A stretch of 64,000 nt of DNA, from positions 1 through 64,000 of the forward strand of contig CAUZRQ010000001.1 in NCBI GenBank assembly GCA_963582065.1. The letters are read 5' to 3'. Both the position numbers and the translations under genes were made by a program. The notes under the pieces were generated by a model. That model was not told the origin of the DNA and did no database searches. It saw nothing but the letters and a program-made list of their open reading frames with translations. Source of the DNA: UBA8437 sp963582065 (GTDB taxonomy: Bacteria; Planctomycetota; Planctomycetia; Planctomycetales; Planctomycetaceae). This document shows, piece by piece, positions 1 through 9,238 of this stretch (positions within the stretch are counted from its first letter, which is position 1; each line of letters opens with the position of its first letter).

Positions 1-1073
1 CGGCCAGGCGGCCGTACATGGTGGTGCCCGGTGCCGTCTTTCCGGCCGATTCGGATCCGTTGTTGGGTTCGGTTTCAGTCGCGTGGTGGTTGCCGTTGAC
101 CGACAGCGAAGGGCCTCGCAACCCCCACGGCTGTATCACACCCCCGGCGGCCGGAAACGTGATCTGCTGCTGATCGACGGCCAGCGGGCCGGGCCGCCCG
201 GTCATCGTGTGGAATTCGACGATCGACTTCGTGCCCGCTTTCCCGCCGGCGGGAAAGGCCGAGACGACCAGGGGGCGAGTCGAGAGCGTGATGCGGTAGA
301 CGCAGGCGGCGTTGCCGTGGAAGGTGATGTTGGCGACTCGCAGCAGGTAGTCGCCGTCACGCGGAGCCTCGAGAGCGATCACGGGGTCGCGTCCGATTCG
401 GATCTGCTGGGCATCGAGCAAACGGCCGTCGGCATCGAGCAACTGGACCATCGGATCGAGCCGGCTGCCGATGCGGCCGGCCAGGACGTCGCAGACCAGT
501 ACCTGGCCTTTTTTGAGCTTCAGGCGGAAGAAATCGATGTCCCGTTCGCCGTAGACCTGGCCGTTGAGCGTGACGGGGAGGCTGAGCAGTTCGGCGCGGG
601 CGGGGGTCGAGTTCGATTCGGTTTCGATGTGTTCGGGCAGATCTCCGACCAGGAACGGACGGGTGCCGGTACCGCCCTGGGCACAGCTGATTCGCCACAG
701 AGCCTGTCCCAGCGGGGCGTCACTGGCGATCGTGATCTGCTGGCCCCATTCGCGGGGATAGGTGATCGGGACTTCGGTCGGCTTCCGCCTGAGATCCGGT
801 TCGCCGAGGCTGCGGGGGAGTCGCTTGTTGAGTTGTTTTCCGGAGGTGACACCCCGGCCGTAGACCAGGAAGTCGGTGTCCCGGGGAGTGCACTCGGCCC
901 CGATTCGCACCCGAACGGTGGTCCCGCGGCGGCCTCCGGCGGGAAAGATATGGGTGCTCGAGGGGCTGTAGCCGGGCTTGGGCTGAGCCGACACGGGAGC
1001 GGGAACCAGCAGCACGGCGAGCAGCACGGCCGCGGCGACACCGGAACCGGTAGGAGCAAGTCGGCTGATCACG
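1..1073 (-). CDS. Secreted PPC-domain protein, 3' end cut by window edge
   Basis: About 357 residues are visible on the minus strand and the frame stays open to the window edge, so the C-terminus is missing. The GTG start at 1073 has GGAG about nine bases upstream and follows the DUF1501 stop by 21 bases. The N-terminus is a signal peptide (hydrophobic stretch AAAVLLAVLLVPAPVSA, cleavage near AQP). The part around residues 150-270 reads as a PPC (bacterial pre-peptidase C-terminal) beta-sandwich, with the motifs GERDIDFFRLKLKKGQ, LDPMVQLLDADGRLL and GDYLLRVAN. A second PPC-like ETEPNN motif begins near residue 334. PPC domains are known from secreted planctomycete proteins that are co-transcribed with PSD1 and DUF1501 genes; substrate and role are unknown. 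It is the third gene of that unit. Confidence 0.8.
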
Positions 1074-1094
1074 GGGTGAGGACTCCAGGGGCCG

Positions 1095-2441
1095 CTAGGT
1101 CAGCTCGGTGATCGGACGTCCGTCGTCGACCAGTGGGATCGGGCGTCCGAGCGGGGTGTGCAGGATCTGGTGAGGGTCGATGCCCATCAGGTCGAGCACC
1201 GTGGCGGTCATGTCACCGGGGGTGATCGGTCGATCGGCCACGCCGGCGGCCCGCCGGTCACTGGCCCCGATCACCTGTCCCCCCTTGACACCACCACCGG
1301 CCATCGCGATCGAGAAGACGTTGGGCCAGTGGTCACGGCCGGCCAACTGGTTGATCTGCGGGGTGCGACCGAATTCGGTCGAGATAATCACCAGCGTGTC
1401 GTCGAGCATGCCCCGCTGCTCGAGGTCGTTGAGCAGTGCCGGGACGGCACGGTCGAACGACGGACAGAGCAGGTCCTTGAGGCTGTAGGTGTTCTTGCGG
1501 TGGGTGTCCCAGTGACCGTTCTCGATGGCCACGAACCGGCACCCGGCCTCGACCAGTCGCCGGGACAGCAGGCAGCACTGACCGACCGAAGTCATGCCGT
1601 ATTCGGCCCGCGTCTTGTCGGTCTCGCGATGGATGTCGAACGCCTCCTTGGCCTTCTTCGAGGTCATCAGCCCGGCGGCCTTCTGGTAGAAGGTGTCCAA
1701 CGACCGGACACTCCGGCCGACCGTCTCGGCCTGCCGCTCGAAGCGGTTGATCTCGCGCAGCACCGCCTGGCGGCGGGCGTTGCGGTTGGTCGAGACGGTC
1801 GTGGGCAGGGTGATGTCGCGGACCGAGAAGTCGGGGGCGGCCGGGTCGGCCTCGATCACGAATGGACCGTAGCTGGGGCCCAGGAACGAGGGGCCGCCGC
1901 TGTTGAGGAAGTTGGGGACGCTGATGTAGGGGGGCAGTTCGCCGGAGGTTCCCAGGCGAGAGACCATCGAGCCCAGGCAGGGGTGATGGTTGTTGTTCTG
2001 GTTGCCGTTGAAATCACCCGCACCGGGACGCTTGCCGGTCATCATCACGTGGTAGCCGCGGCCGTGGTCACTGTCGACGTGAGTGACACTCCGCATGATC
2101 GCCAGCTTGTCGGTGACGGTGGCGATGCCGGGGAGGACGTCGGAGATCTGGATACCGGGGGTTTTCGTCGAGATCGGGTTGAAGTCGCCGCGGATCTCCG
2201 AGGGCGCCTCGGGTTTGACGTCCCACATGTCCTGGTGAGGTTGGCCGCCGAGAGCGAACAGGAAGATGCAGTTGATGTCGCGGACCGGCTTGCCCTTCGC
2301 CTTGGCGAACGACTCCTGCATCCACAGCAACTCGGCCAGGCCCAGGCCGCCCAGGCTGCCGACGGAGAGCATTTCACGCCGGTTCAAACCGTCGCAGTAG
2401 GACGAGAGCCCGGGGGGAGTTCGTGGGGAGGAATTGGTCAT
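1095..2441 (-). CDS. DUF1501 family protein (alkaline phosphatase/sulfatase-like fold)
   Basis: This 448-aa protein has a twin-arginine-like N-terminus (NRREML followed by the hydrophobic GSLGGLGLAELLW), suggesting Tat export. DUF1501 hallmarks are FALGGQPHQDMWDVKP, HVDSDHGRGYH, the late ISTEFGRTPQIN and GRDHWPN, and a C-terminal HTPLGRPIP. DUF1501 belongs to the alkaline phosphatase/sulfatase superfamily, but no substrate is established. AGAGGA lies upstream of the ATG. It sits 84 bases downstream of a PSD1 gene on the same strand, the classic planctomycete pair, and 21 bases before the PPC gene. Three more copies lie in this window, so the pair is a repeated module rather than a unique gene. 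Confidence 0.92.
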   Translation of the reverse strand: MTNSSPRTPPGLSSYCDGLNRREMLSVGSLGGLGLAELLWMQESFAKAKGKPVRDINCIFLFALGGQPHQDMWDVKPEAPSEIRGDFNPISTKTPGIQISDVLPGIATVTDKLAIMRSVTHVDSDHGRGYHVMMTGKRPGAGDFNGNQNNNHHPCLGSMVSRLGTSGELPPYISVPNFLNSGGPSFLGPSYGPFVIEADPAAPDFSVRDITLPTTVSTNRNARRQAVLREINRFERQAETVGRSVRSLDTFYQKAAGLMTSKKAKEAFDIHRETDKTRAEYGMTSVGQCCLLSRRLVEAGCRFVAIENGHWDTHRKNTYSLKDLLCPSFDRAVPALLNDLEQRGMLDDTLVIISTEFGRTPQINQLAGRDHWPNVFSIAMAGGGVKGGQVIGASDRRAAGVADRPITPGDMTATVLDLMGIDPHQILHTPLGRPIPLVDDGRPITELT

Positions 2442-2525
2442 CGCCTGGATCCTCTTGGAACAAACGTGCCGGTCGGCGGCCGTGTCGAAATTGTACAGGT
2501 TGGAGAGGGAATTGCGGTGCCCGGT

Positions 2526-4949
2526 TCAGTGGACGAACAGGAAGTCGTAGGAGTTCAACAGCGCCCATAGGAAGTCTTCGGCAGCCTGGCGTGGTGGACT
2601 CCCGGCAAACAGCTTTTCGGCGGCGCGGACCTCGCGGAGATTGGGTTGTCGGCCCAGTGCCGAGAGGCAGAGCTCATCGACGATCTGACGCGGGGTGGCC
2701 TTGCGGGTGATCAACCGGTCAACCCGGCTGCCGGCGGCGGTGATCTTGGCGTCGATCTCGGGAGCATTCATCAGGTGCAGTGTCTGGGCCATCGTCGGCT
2801 CGGTGGAACTGCCGCACTCGCACGGAGATTGACGCTCGGATCGGCCGAAGGTGTCCAGGAAATAACTCGGCAGGCGATTGTCCCACAGCTGGATCGCGCG
2901 GGTGCCCCGGGGCATCCCGGTGAACGACTCGGGGGTGCCGGTCACCTCGCTGATCGCATCCAGCAGCACCGCCGCCGGGAGCCTCTTGACCAGGTGGTGC
3001 GAATAACTCTGTTCGTCCTTGGCGTTGGTCCGGTTGGGAACGCTCGAGAGCTGGTAGACCCGTGAGGAGAGGATGTGCCGCATCAGCTTCCTGAGGTCGA
3101 AGCGGTCGGCGACGAGTTGCTCGGCAAGGTGGTCCAGCAGCGCGGGGTTGGTCGGGGGATTGGTCGACCGGAAGTCGTCCTCGGGCTCGACCAGCCCGCG
3201 GCCGAGAAACTGCTTCCAGATCCGGTTGGCCACCAGGCGGGCGAAGTACGGGTTGTCCGGACGGGTGATCCATTCGGCCAACTGCACCCGGGGATCCGAT
3301 TCCCCGAAGTCCTCGATTCCCCGTCCTCCCGGCGGACGGGGCAGGACCAGCTGGTTGACCAGCGGGATCCGCGTCGGTTGGTAGCCGGCGTGGTAGACCA
3401 GTTCGCGACCGGGTCCGAGCGAGGTGTGCTTTAGCCCGTTGAAGAAACCGGCCATGCCGTAGAAATCGTCCTGACCCCACTTCTCGAACGGGTGGTGATG
3501 GCATTGGGCACATTCCATGCGGATACCCAGAAATGCCTGGCTGACACTGCGGGTCAGTTCGTTGGGTGTCCGTGCCGCCCGGAAGAAGTTGACCGGTCCG
3601 TAGCGGCCCGAGTTGCCCGTGGCGGTCAGCAGTTCGCGGACCCATTCGTCGAAGGGGCGGTTGGTCTGGAGCTGCACCCGGAGCCAGCGGTGGAATTCGA
3701 ACGCCCCCCGCTCACCCAGCACCCCACGGTCGGCCAGCAGCACGTCGCCCCACTTCTGGGTCCAGTAGTCGACCAGTTCGGGCCGCCCCAACACGTCGAC
3801 GATGGCACGCTGACGCCGATCGGGGCGGTTGTCGGCGGCGAAGGCTTGGGCCTCGGCCGGCGACGGCAGTCCGCCGAGCGTGTCGAGATGGAGCCGCCGC
3901 AGGAAGACCGAATCGGGGGCGAGGCCGGAGGGCAGGATGCCCATCCGTTGGAGCTTGGCCCAGACCAACTCGTCGATGCGGTTGTTGGTCGGCAGCTTGG
4001 GGTAGTTCTCGGGTCCGCCGGCACGCGGCACGGTGACCCGCGAGGCGGTGACGTGACCCATGTAGTTGATCGTGATGGCCGCTTCACCGGGCACCAGCCC
4101 GGTGTGCACGTGGCCGGTCTCCTCGATGTCGGCCACCAGCGTCGCATTGCTGGTGTATTCCGATGCGTCGGTGACGTCACGGGTCGAGCCGTCCGAGTAA
4201 ACGGCGGTGACCAGAAGTTGTTGATCATCGGTGGCCTGGAGCACTCGCTGGGCCGGGGACACCCGGATCGAGGCGACGTACGGGGCACCGTCTTCGCCCC
4301 AGGGAGCCCCCTGGGCGACCCATTGGGACAGCAGAAAGTGGTCCGACGATCCGGAACTGGTGCGGACTCCACCGCCGTGCGCGATGGTGTTGCTGGCCTT
4401 GGCCACCAGCAGGCTGCCGCCGGGAGCGGCCAGGAACACGCGACGGCCACGGGCTTCCTTGACCAGTGCATTGAAGTCCGCCTGGGGGTCGAATCCGAAG
4501 ACGCTCAGCTTGAACCCGTTCTGGCCGCTCTGTTTGCCGTGGCAACCGCCGCTGTTGCAGCCGAGCTTCGAGAGGATCGGCATGATGTCGTTCTTGAAGT
4601 GCACCGGCGGGAAGGTGTTCCTGTCGCGGACGATGACGGGCACCTCGATCGTCCGGCCACCGTAGGCGACTTTCAGCGTGGCGGGACCGTCGGAGACGCC
4701 TCGGAGAGAGCTGCCCTGGACGGTCGCGTGGTCGGTGTCGGTGATCTCCAGAGTGGCCCGGTGGGTGACGTCGAACTGGCGGCCGTCGGGACCGTTGGCG
4801 GTGACCTGCACCTGTTGCACGCGGTTGGCGCCGCCGAGCACGATCGGGCTGGGGGCCACTTCCAGCGAGCGGACCGGCCGCGGGGGGTCGGCGGCCCGGA
4901 CGGCCGAGACGAGCAGCAGTCCGATCAGGATGGTCGGTAGGACTCGCAC
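2526..4949 (-). CDS. PSD1 protein: Big2-like, DUF1549 and DUF1553 domains
   Basis: About 807 aa from the GTG at 4949, chosen because AAGGA lies seven bases before it and a signal peptide (VRVLPTILIGLLLVSAVRA) follows at once; an ATG 48 bases further upstream is open but less convincing. In order: a Big2-like Ig domain (about 30-105), a heme-like motif with unusual spacing, CNSGGCH (residues 131-137), a second Big2-like domain (about 220-290), DUF1549 (from IDELVWAKL, containing CAQCHHHPFEKW), and DUF1553 to the end (LAEWITRPDNPYF, FLGRGLVEPEDDFR, C-terminal LLNSYDFLF). These proteins are thought to be periplasmic or secreted cytochrome-like partners of DUF1501 proteins. Their reaction is unknown. 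Confidence 0.92.
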   Translation of the reverse strand: MRVLPTILIGLLLVSAVRAADPPRPVRSLEVAPSPIVLGGANRVQQVQVTANGPDGRQFDVTHRATLEITDTDHATVQGSSLRGVSDGPATLKVAYGGRTIEVPVIVRDRNTFPPVHFKNDIMPILSKLGCNSGGCHGKQSGQNGFKLSVFGFDPQADFNALVKEARGRRVFLAAPGGSLLVAKASNTIAHGGGVRTSSGSSDHFLLSQWVAQGAPWGEDGAPYVASIRVSPAQRVLQATDDQQLLVTAVYSDGSTRDVTDASEYTSNATLVADIEETGHVHTGLVPGEAAITINYMGHVTASRVTVPRAGGPENYPKLPTNNRIDELVWAKLQRMGILPSGLAPDSVFLRRLHLDTLGGLPSPAEAQAFAADNRPDRRQRAIVDVLGRPELVDYWTQKWGDVLLADRGVLGERGAFEFHRWLRVQLQTNRPFDEWVRELLTATGNSGRYGPVNFFRAARTPNELTRSVSQAFLGIRMECAQCHHHPFEKWGQDDFYGMAGFFNGLKHTSLGPGRELVYHAGYQPTRIPLVNQLVLPRPPGGRGIEDFGESDPRVQLAEWITRPDNPYFARLVANRIWKQFLGRGLVEPEDDFRSTNPPTNPALLDHLAEQLVADRFDLRKLMRHILSSRVYQLSSVPNRTNAKDEQSYSHHLVKRLPAAVLLDAISEVTGTPESFTGMPRGTRAIQLWDNRLPSYFLDTFGRSERQSPCECGSSTEPTMAQTLHLMNAPEIDAKITAAGSRVDRLITRKATPRQIVDELCLSALGRQPNLREVRAAEKLFAGSPPRQAAEDFLWALLNSYDFLFVH

Positions 4950-5120
4950 GACTTGGTCCTTGGACGGTTTGAGGTGGGGCCGGTGAGCCGCGGGCACCCG
5001 GCGTCGACTCCACTATATCGCCCCCCGCATGGAGCACTCAACTGTGGATTGGAATCGGCCAGGGGCCAAAGGCCCGGGAACCGCTTGAGTGAGGTCGATC
5101 GGTGTGAGAGACTGGCTGTC

Positions 5121-6458
5121 ATGATCAACGTGGGTCAATTCCGATCCCGCACCTGTGGCGGTCCCACCCGGCGTTCGTTCCTGAAACTGGGCGCGTCGCT
5201 GCCGTTGGTGATGGGACGACCGGACCTGTCGGTCGGAGCCGAGACGGGCCAGGGTCCGCGTGCCAAGACGGTGCTGCTGGTCTGGCTGTGGGGGGCCCCG
5301 TCGCACCTGGACACCTTCGACCCCAAGCCCGATGCTCCCAGCGAGTACCGCGGCCCGTTTTCGACGATCGCCACCCGGACTCCCGGCGTCCGTTTCACCG
5401 ACCTGCTGCCGCGGATCGCCTCGATCAGCGACCGCTTCGCGCTGGCCCGGACGCACGTGAGTTCGCAGCCGGGCCATCCGGATGCGGGCACCGTGGCGCT
5501 GACCGGGTTCCACGAAAAGCCCGGGCCGGTGCAGCCCAATTTCGGAGCGATCGTTGCCCGGCACCGGGGCCGTGGGGGCGACCTGCCGCCGTTTCTCTCG
5601 GTCGGTCGCGGGGTCATCCAGGACAGCGTGAGGATCGTCGAGGGTTACGGGGGCGGGACTTTCGGGAAAGCGTGGGACCCGTTCCAGGTGGTCGTCAAGA
5701 ACGACGGCTCGGTCGACCTGCCGGCGCTGGACCTGCTGGAGGGGATCACGCCCGGTCGGATCTCCGACCGCCGCAAACTGCTGGGGCAGCTGGACGTCGC
5801 CCGCCGGCGGCTGGAGGCGGCCGGCATCGACGATTGGGAACGGGCCTACCAGATGGCCTACGGGCTGCTGTCGAACCCGTCGGCGAGGGAGGCGTTTGAC
5901 GTGACCCGCGAGTCGGAGGCGACTCGACAGAGGTACGGGTACACGCACTTCGGCCAGAGTGCCCTGGTGGCCCGACGGTTGGTCGAGGCCCGGGTGCCCT
6001 ACGTGCAGTTGAACTGGAGCCAGACGGTCGAGGCGATCACGCCGAATTTCGATTTCGGCTGGGACACCCACATCTACAACTTCGAGATGCTGATGGACCG
6101 GCACTGCCCGCTGCTGGATCGGGTGTTGCCCGAGTTGATGAATGACCTCGAGGACCGCGGGCTGCTCAAGGACACGCTGGTGGTGGTGATCAGCGAATTC
6201 GGGCGGACTCCCAAGATCAACCCCAGGGCCGCCCGGGACCACTGGCCGCAGTGTTACTTTTCGCTGTGGTCGGGTGCGGGTGTGCCGACCGGGGGGACAA
6301 TCGGCCAGAGTGACAAGCTGGGTGAGCACCCGTTGACGACACCGATCACGCCCTTGATGGTCGGGACGACGATCACCGAGTTGGCCGGGTTGACCACCCA
6401 GGATCGGGCCGGGTTGAACGTGTTGTCGGGCGGGACGGTGATCGATGAACTGGTTTAG
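5121..6458 (+). CDS. DUF1501 family protein, Tat-exported
   Basis: About 445 aa. The start at 5121 is chosen because it gives a compact Tat signal (TRRSFLKLGASLPLVMG) a few residues in; the frame is open upstream but has no signal-like sequence. Family motifs are VWLWGAPSHLDTFDPKP, LARTHVSSQPGHPDAG, FDFGWDTH, VISEFGRTPKINP and ARDHWPQC. It is divergent from the PSD1 gene at 4949, with a 171-base shared upstream region holding a small GGGCC-AAA-GGCCC hairpin (5063-5075). Unlike the other three copies it has no adjacent PSD1 on its own strand. It overlaps the downstream beta-propeller gene by 14 bases, so the two are probably translationally coupled. Confidence 0.9.
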   Translation: MINVGQFRSRTCGGPTRRSFLKLGASLPLVMGRPDLSVGAETGQGPRAKTVLLVWLWGAPSHLDTFDPKPDAPSEYRGPFSTIATRTPGVRFTDLLPRIASISDRFALARTHVSSQPGHPDAGTVALTGFHEKPGPVQPNFGAIVARHRGRGGDLPPFLSVGRGVIQDSVRIVEGYGGGTFGKAWDPFQVVVKNDGSVDLPALDLLEGITPGRISDRRKLLGQLDVARRRLEAAGIDDWERAYQMAYGLLSNPSAREAFDVTRESEATRQRYGYTHFGQSALVARRLVEARVPYVQLNWSQTVEAITPNFDFGWDTHIYNFEMLMDRHCPLLDRVLPELMNDLEDRGLLKDTLVVVISEFGRTPKINPRAARDHWPQCYFSLWSGAGVPTGGTIGQSDKLGEHPLTTPITPLMVGTTITELAGLTTQDRAGLNVLSGGTVIDELV

Positions 6459-7335
6459 CCGGGCGGGCTGTTGCCGGTGGGTGGTGGTCGGCCTGGTGTG
6501 GGCCGTGGCCGGCGGGGGCATGACATCGGCCGCCGAACGCCAGTTGACCGACGACCACCGGTACAAGCGGGACCCGGTCTTCGTTGATGCCGGGACGCTG
6601 ATCTACGTGTTGCAGGCGCGACCGGAGCAGTTGCAACTAGTGAGACTCAAGTTGGCTGGCGGGAAACAGCAGCCGGTTCACAAGGACGAGACCCGTTCGG
6701 AGCTGGAACCGGCCGTCTCGCGAGACGGTCGCTTCCTGGCGTTCCTGCAGAGTCGCACGGCGGCCAGTGTGGGGATGGTGATCGAGGACACCCGCGAGCA
6801 GAAGACCGCCGAGATTCCGCCGGCATCGGGGTTTTCCGGGATGCGGAGTCCGGCCTTCACGCCCGACGGGAAACGGGTGCTGTATGTCTTTGCCGAAGGC
6901 GGCCGCCAGAAGGTTTTCTCGTGCAACATCCAGGCCGGTGACCGGAAGGTGCTGGTCGATGTCACCGGGATCTGCAACTGGCCGAGCGTTTCCGCCGATG
7001 GACGGATGCTGCTGTTCGGCTCGACTCGCGACGGCAACTACGAGATCTACCGTGCGGCGGCCGCTGACGGAAGCGGGATTCGACGACTGACTCGGCACCG
7101 GGCCCAGGACGTGCGGCCGAGGTTCTCGCCCGACGGTCGACGGGTGGTGTTCGTCTCCAATCGTGACGGCAACCGCGAGATCTATGTGATGGACGCCGAC
7201 GGAACGAACGTGAAGCGGGTCACCGAACATCCCGAACGGGACGACTACCCGGCGTGGCATCCTGACGGGAAGCGGATCGTCTACGTGTCCGAGCGCAAGG
7301 GGCGGTTTGACCTGTGGTTGCGGGATCTGCCCTGA
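6445..7335 (+). CDS. Secreted TolB-like beta-propeller (PD40 repeat) protein
   Basis: 296 aa with a signal peptide (WVVVGLVWAVAGGGMTSA, cleavage near AAE). The rest is WD40-like PD40/TolB blades, each with an SPDGRRVVFVSNRDGNREIY-type core: SRDGRFLAFLQS, TPDGKRVLYVF, SADGRMLLFGSTRDG, SPDGRRVVFVSNRDG and HPDGKRIVYVSERKG. Five blades are readable, with a possible degenerate first one at RYKRDPVFVDAGTLIYVL. Such propellers bind proteins or glycans in the periplasm. At this size, and without the TolB N-terminal domain, it is not TolB itself. The ATG lies inside the end of the upstream DUF1501 gene, which suggests the two act together. The unit ends before the inverted repeat at 7347-7385. Confidence 0.88.
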   Translation: MNWFSRAGCCRWVVVGLVWAVAGGGMTSAAERQLTDDHRYKRDPVFVDAGTLIYVLQARPEQLQLVRLKLAGGKQQPVHKDETRSELEPAVSRDGRFLAFLQSRTAASVGMVIEDTREQKTAEIPPASGFSGMRSPAFTPDGKRVLYVFAEGGRQKVFSCNIQAGDRKVLVDVTGICNWPSVSADGRMLLFGSTRDGNYEIYRAAAADGSGIRRLTRHRAQDVRPRFSPDGRRVVFVSNRDGNREIYVMDADGTNVKRVTEHPERDDYPAWHPDGKRIVYVSERKGRFDLWLRDLP

Positions 7336-7346
7336 GACCAAGAAAA

Positions 7347-7385
7347 GATGCGACAACGCCCAATAATTGAGGTGGTGGGCGCATC
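7347..7385. promoter_or_regulatory. Compound inverted repeat before the ECF sigma gene
   Basis: Two nested pairs of arms are seen: outer GATGC (7347-7351) with GCATC (7381-7385), and inner GCCCA (7358-7362) with TGGGC (7376-7380), which abut on the right side. The element lies 12 bases after the beta-propeller stop and 38 bases before the ECF sigma start. There is no T-tract, so it may be a Rho-dependent end, an operator or a leader structure for the sigma operon. Confidence 0.4.
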
Positions 7386-7422
7386 AAAGAGGTACAGCGC
7401 GACGGGAGCGGGGTGAGGTCGT

Positions 7423-7959
7423 TTGACGTCGGAAGATGGTGAACGGATTGACCCCTCGGAAGTCGAGCGGTGGTTCCACCAGTACGGTGGGCCTTTGAGG
7501 TCGTTTCTGCTGGGTGTCACATCCGATCCGGAAGCGGTTGACGAGGCGTTTCAGGCGACTTTTACGCGGGCGATGGAGGCTGGACACACGGCTCGGACCG
7601 AGACGCTCAAGGGGTGGCTCTTCCGGGTGGCATATAACGAGGCGATGCTGGCGGGGCGAAAGAGGCAGTTGCGGGATCGCAGCCTGAAGCGCCTGGCCGA
7701 GAGACCTCAAGCCGAGACCGCCACACCGGAAGAACTGGCCAGCCTGGACGAATCGATTCGGGGCGTGCGGGAGTTGATCGGAGAGTTGCCTGTCGAACAG
7801 CAGGCCGTCCTCCGCAAGCGGATCTACGAAGACAAGACCTTCAAGGTGATTGCCGAGGAACTGGGTGCTCCGCTTGGGACCGTGCTGACGCGAATGCGAT
7901 CGGCCCTGGCCAAACTGCACCGGCGGCTGGCCGAGAAGGACGAGGTGGATGGAAGATGA
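7423..7959 (+). CDS. ECF-type sigma-70 factor
   Basis: 178 aa from a TTG start preceded by GTGAGG (7412-7417) at correct spacing. Region 2 is at about residues 25-90 (VDEAFQATFTRAM, LKGWLFRVAYNEAM). Region 4 is at about 120-170 (LPVEQQAVLRKRIYEDKTFKVIAEELGAP split over the two HTH helices, then GTVLTRMRSALAKL). Size and the lack of regions 1 and 3 fit an ECF factor. It heads a run in which the next three genes overlap by four bases each (anti-sigma-like, basic protein, PSD1), followed by DUF1501 and a poly-Lys protein. This suggests that the factor controls its own operon of exported proteins, although no target promoter was recognised. Confidence 0.93.
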   Translation: MTSEDGERIDPSEVERWFHQYGGPLRSFLLGVTSDPEAVDEAFQATFTRAMEAGHTARTETLKGWLFRVAYNEAMLAGRKRQLRDRSLKRLAERPQAETATPEELASLDESIRGVRELIGELPVEQQAVLRKRIYEDKTFKVIAEELGAPLGTVLTRMRSALAKLHRRLAEKDEVDGR

Positions 7960-8480
7960 CCCTCACACACGACAATCCGACGGGTGATTTCGGCGACGCC
8001 GACTGGTCGGCGTTTGCCTACGTGGCCGGCGAACTGGCCGAAGCCGAGTCGGCCGCGTGGGAGGCCCGGCTGGCCGAAGGTGACGTCGAGGCCTGCGAGG
8101 CGGTGGCGCGTGCCGTCGAACTGGTCCGGGTGGTTGCGGCGTCGGGCGTGTCCGAAACGGTGGTCGAGACGGCTGCCGAGGAATCGTACGATGCGGGCCG
8201 CTGGAGATCGGTGGTCGTGGCGGCAGCGGCAGTCTGCCTGGCGCTGGTTGTCGGCCTGTCGTGGCGGACGAGTGATCCCAACCCCGTGGCGGTCGTGCGG
8301 CCGGATCCGGATGTCGACGTGCTGCTCTCGACCTGGGCCGATGGAATCGATGACGAGCATGCCGGCGAGCGAGCGACCGAGATGGAAGCCGAAGCGGTCG
8401 AGTCCGAGTTGGTGGTGCCGGATTGGATGATCGCGGCGGTGGCGTTGCCGGTGGAGATGGACGGGGGGGACGACGAATGA
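7956..8480 (+). CDS. Putative anti-sigma factor, single-pass membrane protein
   Basis: 174 aa, overlapping the ECF sigma gene by ATGA. The cytoplasmic part (1-82) is acidic and Ala-rich; ADWSAFAYVAGELAEAESAAWEARL resembles the short N-terminal helix of anti-sigma proteins, but without a clear HxxxCxxC zinc motif. One transmembrane helix lies at about 84-102 (SVVVAAAAVCLALVVGL), followed by an acidic extracytoplasmic tail of about 70 residues. Position, coupling and topology support an anti-sigma role; sequence alone does not prove it. The four-base overlaps on both sides imply equimolar production with the sigma factor. Confidence 0.72.
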   Translation: MTLTHDNPTGDFGDADWSAFAYVAGELAEAESAAWEARLAEGDVEACEAVARAVELVRVVAASGVSETVVETAAEESYDAGRWRSVVVAAAAVCLALVVGLSWRTSDPNPVAVVRPDPDVDVLLSTWADGIDDEHAGERATEMEAEAVESELVVPDWMIAAVALPVEMDGGDDE

Positions 8481-9238
8481 TTCGGCTGGCTCTGTGTGTC
8501 TGCCTGGTGATCACGCTGGCCGATGTTGGCTGGGCGCAGTCCGATTCGTCGAAGGCCGAGTCGAAGGCGGGGCGGAAGGCGGGACGGAAGGCGGGACGAA
8601 AGGCCAAGCCGAGGTCATCTCGACCGACCCCGTCCAAGCAACGGACTCGTCGGTTGAACAAGCGAGAGGTCAAACAGTCGCTGGCGTTTGCACGGGCCCA
8701 TCATCCGGAACTCGCCAAGTTGGTCTCGCGGCTCAAGGATGCCGGCAATCGGTCGGCCTACGACAAGGCGGTTCTGGAGTTGTTTCGGACCGCCGAGCGT
8801 CTGGAGCGGGTCAAAGTGGCCAACCCGAAGCGGCACGAGTTGTTGCTCGAGTTGTGGAAACTCGAATCCCAGGCCCGCTTGATGGTGGCCCAGCAGACCA
8901 TGAAGCCCGATCCCGATCGGGCTGCGCGGTTGAAGCAGACGTTGAGGAAGCGGGCGGAATTGCGGCGAGAGATGCTCTCGGCTGACATCAAGCGGTCTCG
9001 AGAACGGATCGATCGCATCGAGACACAGCTGAAGGCGTTGGAGAACTTGGATGCTGCTGCGGATCGAGAGTTGCGGCGATTGAAACGGTCAGCGAAAATA
9101 ACGGCTGACCGTTCGAAGAGTCGGCGAGTTAAGTCGGTTCGCAAGGCGGTTTCGGTCAAGACCGGTCGCCGGACGGGAAAACAGGGAAAACAGACGGTCA
9201 AGAAGACTGTCGGAACCAAGGACAAGTCGAAGCCATGA
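8477..9238 (+). CDS. Secreted Lys/Arg-rich coiled-coil protein
   Basis: 253 aa from the ATG at 8477, which overlaps the preceding stop (ATGA) and is followed directly by a signal peptide (LALCVCLVITLADVGWAQ). After the cleavage site comes a KAGRKAGRKAGRK run encoded by 12-bp tandem DNA repeats (8568-8603). Next is a long charged helical region (about 70-200, for example ELLLELWKLESQARLM and RERIDRIETQLKALEN), then a very basic tail rich in K, R, S, T and V. No family was recognised. An exported, strongly basic coil could bind nucleic acid, acidic polysaccharide or a partner protein. It is coupled by ATGA to the PSD1 gene, so it is probably a dedicated partner of that protein. Confidence 0.75.
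   Translation: MIRLALCVCLVITLADVGWAQSDSSKAESKAGRKAGRKAGRKAKPRSSRPTPSKQRTRRLNKREVKQSLAFARAHHPELAKLVSRLKDAGNRSAYDKAVLELFRTAERLERVKVANPKRHELLLELWKLESQARLMVAQQTMKPDPDRAARLKQTLRKRAELRREMLSADIKRSRERIDRIETQLKALENLDAAADRELRRLKRSAKITADRSKSRRVKSVRKAVSVKTGRRTGKQGKQTVKKTVGTKDKSKP
8568..8603 (+). repeat. 12-bp tandem repeat encoding KAGR
   Basis: Three near-identical 12-base units (GGGACGGAAGGC type) lie in frame in the secreted basic coiled-coil gene and encode the KAGR repeats just after the signal peptide. The differences between units are single bases. Confidence 0.8.

Noticed and set aside
1158..2570. Open frame of about 470 codons opposite the first DUF1501 gene
   Set aside because: Composition is Val/Gly/Asp-rich shadow sequence with no domain; the minus-strand DUF1501 gene explains the region.
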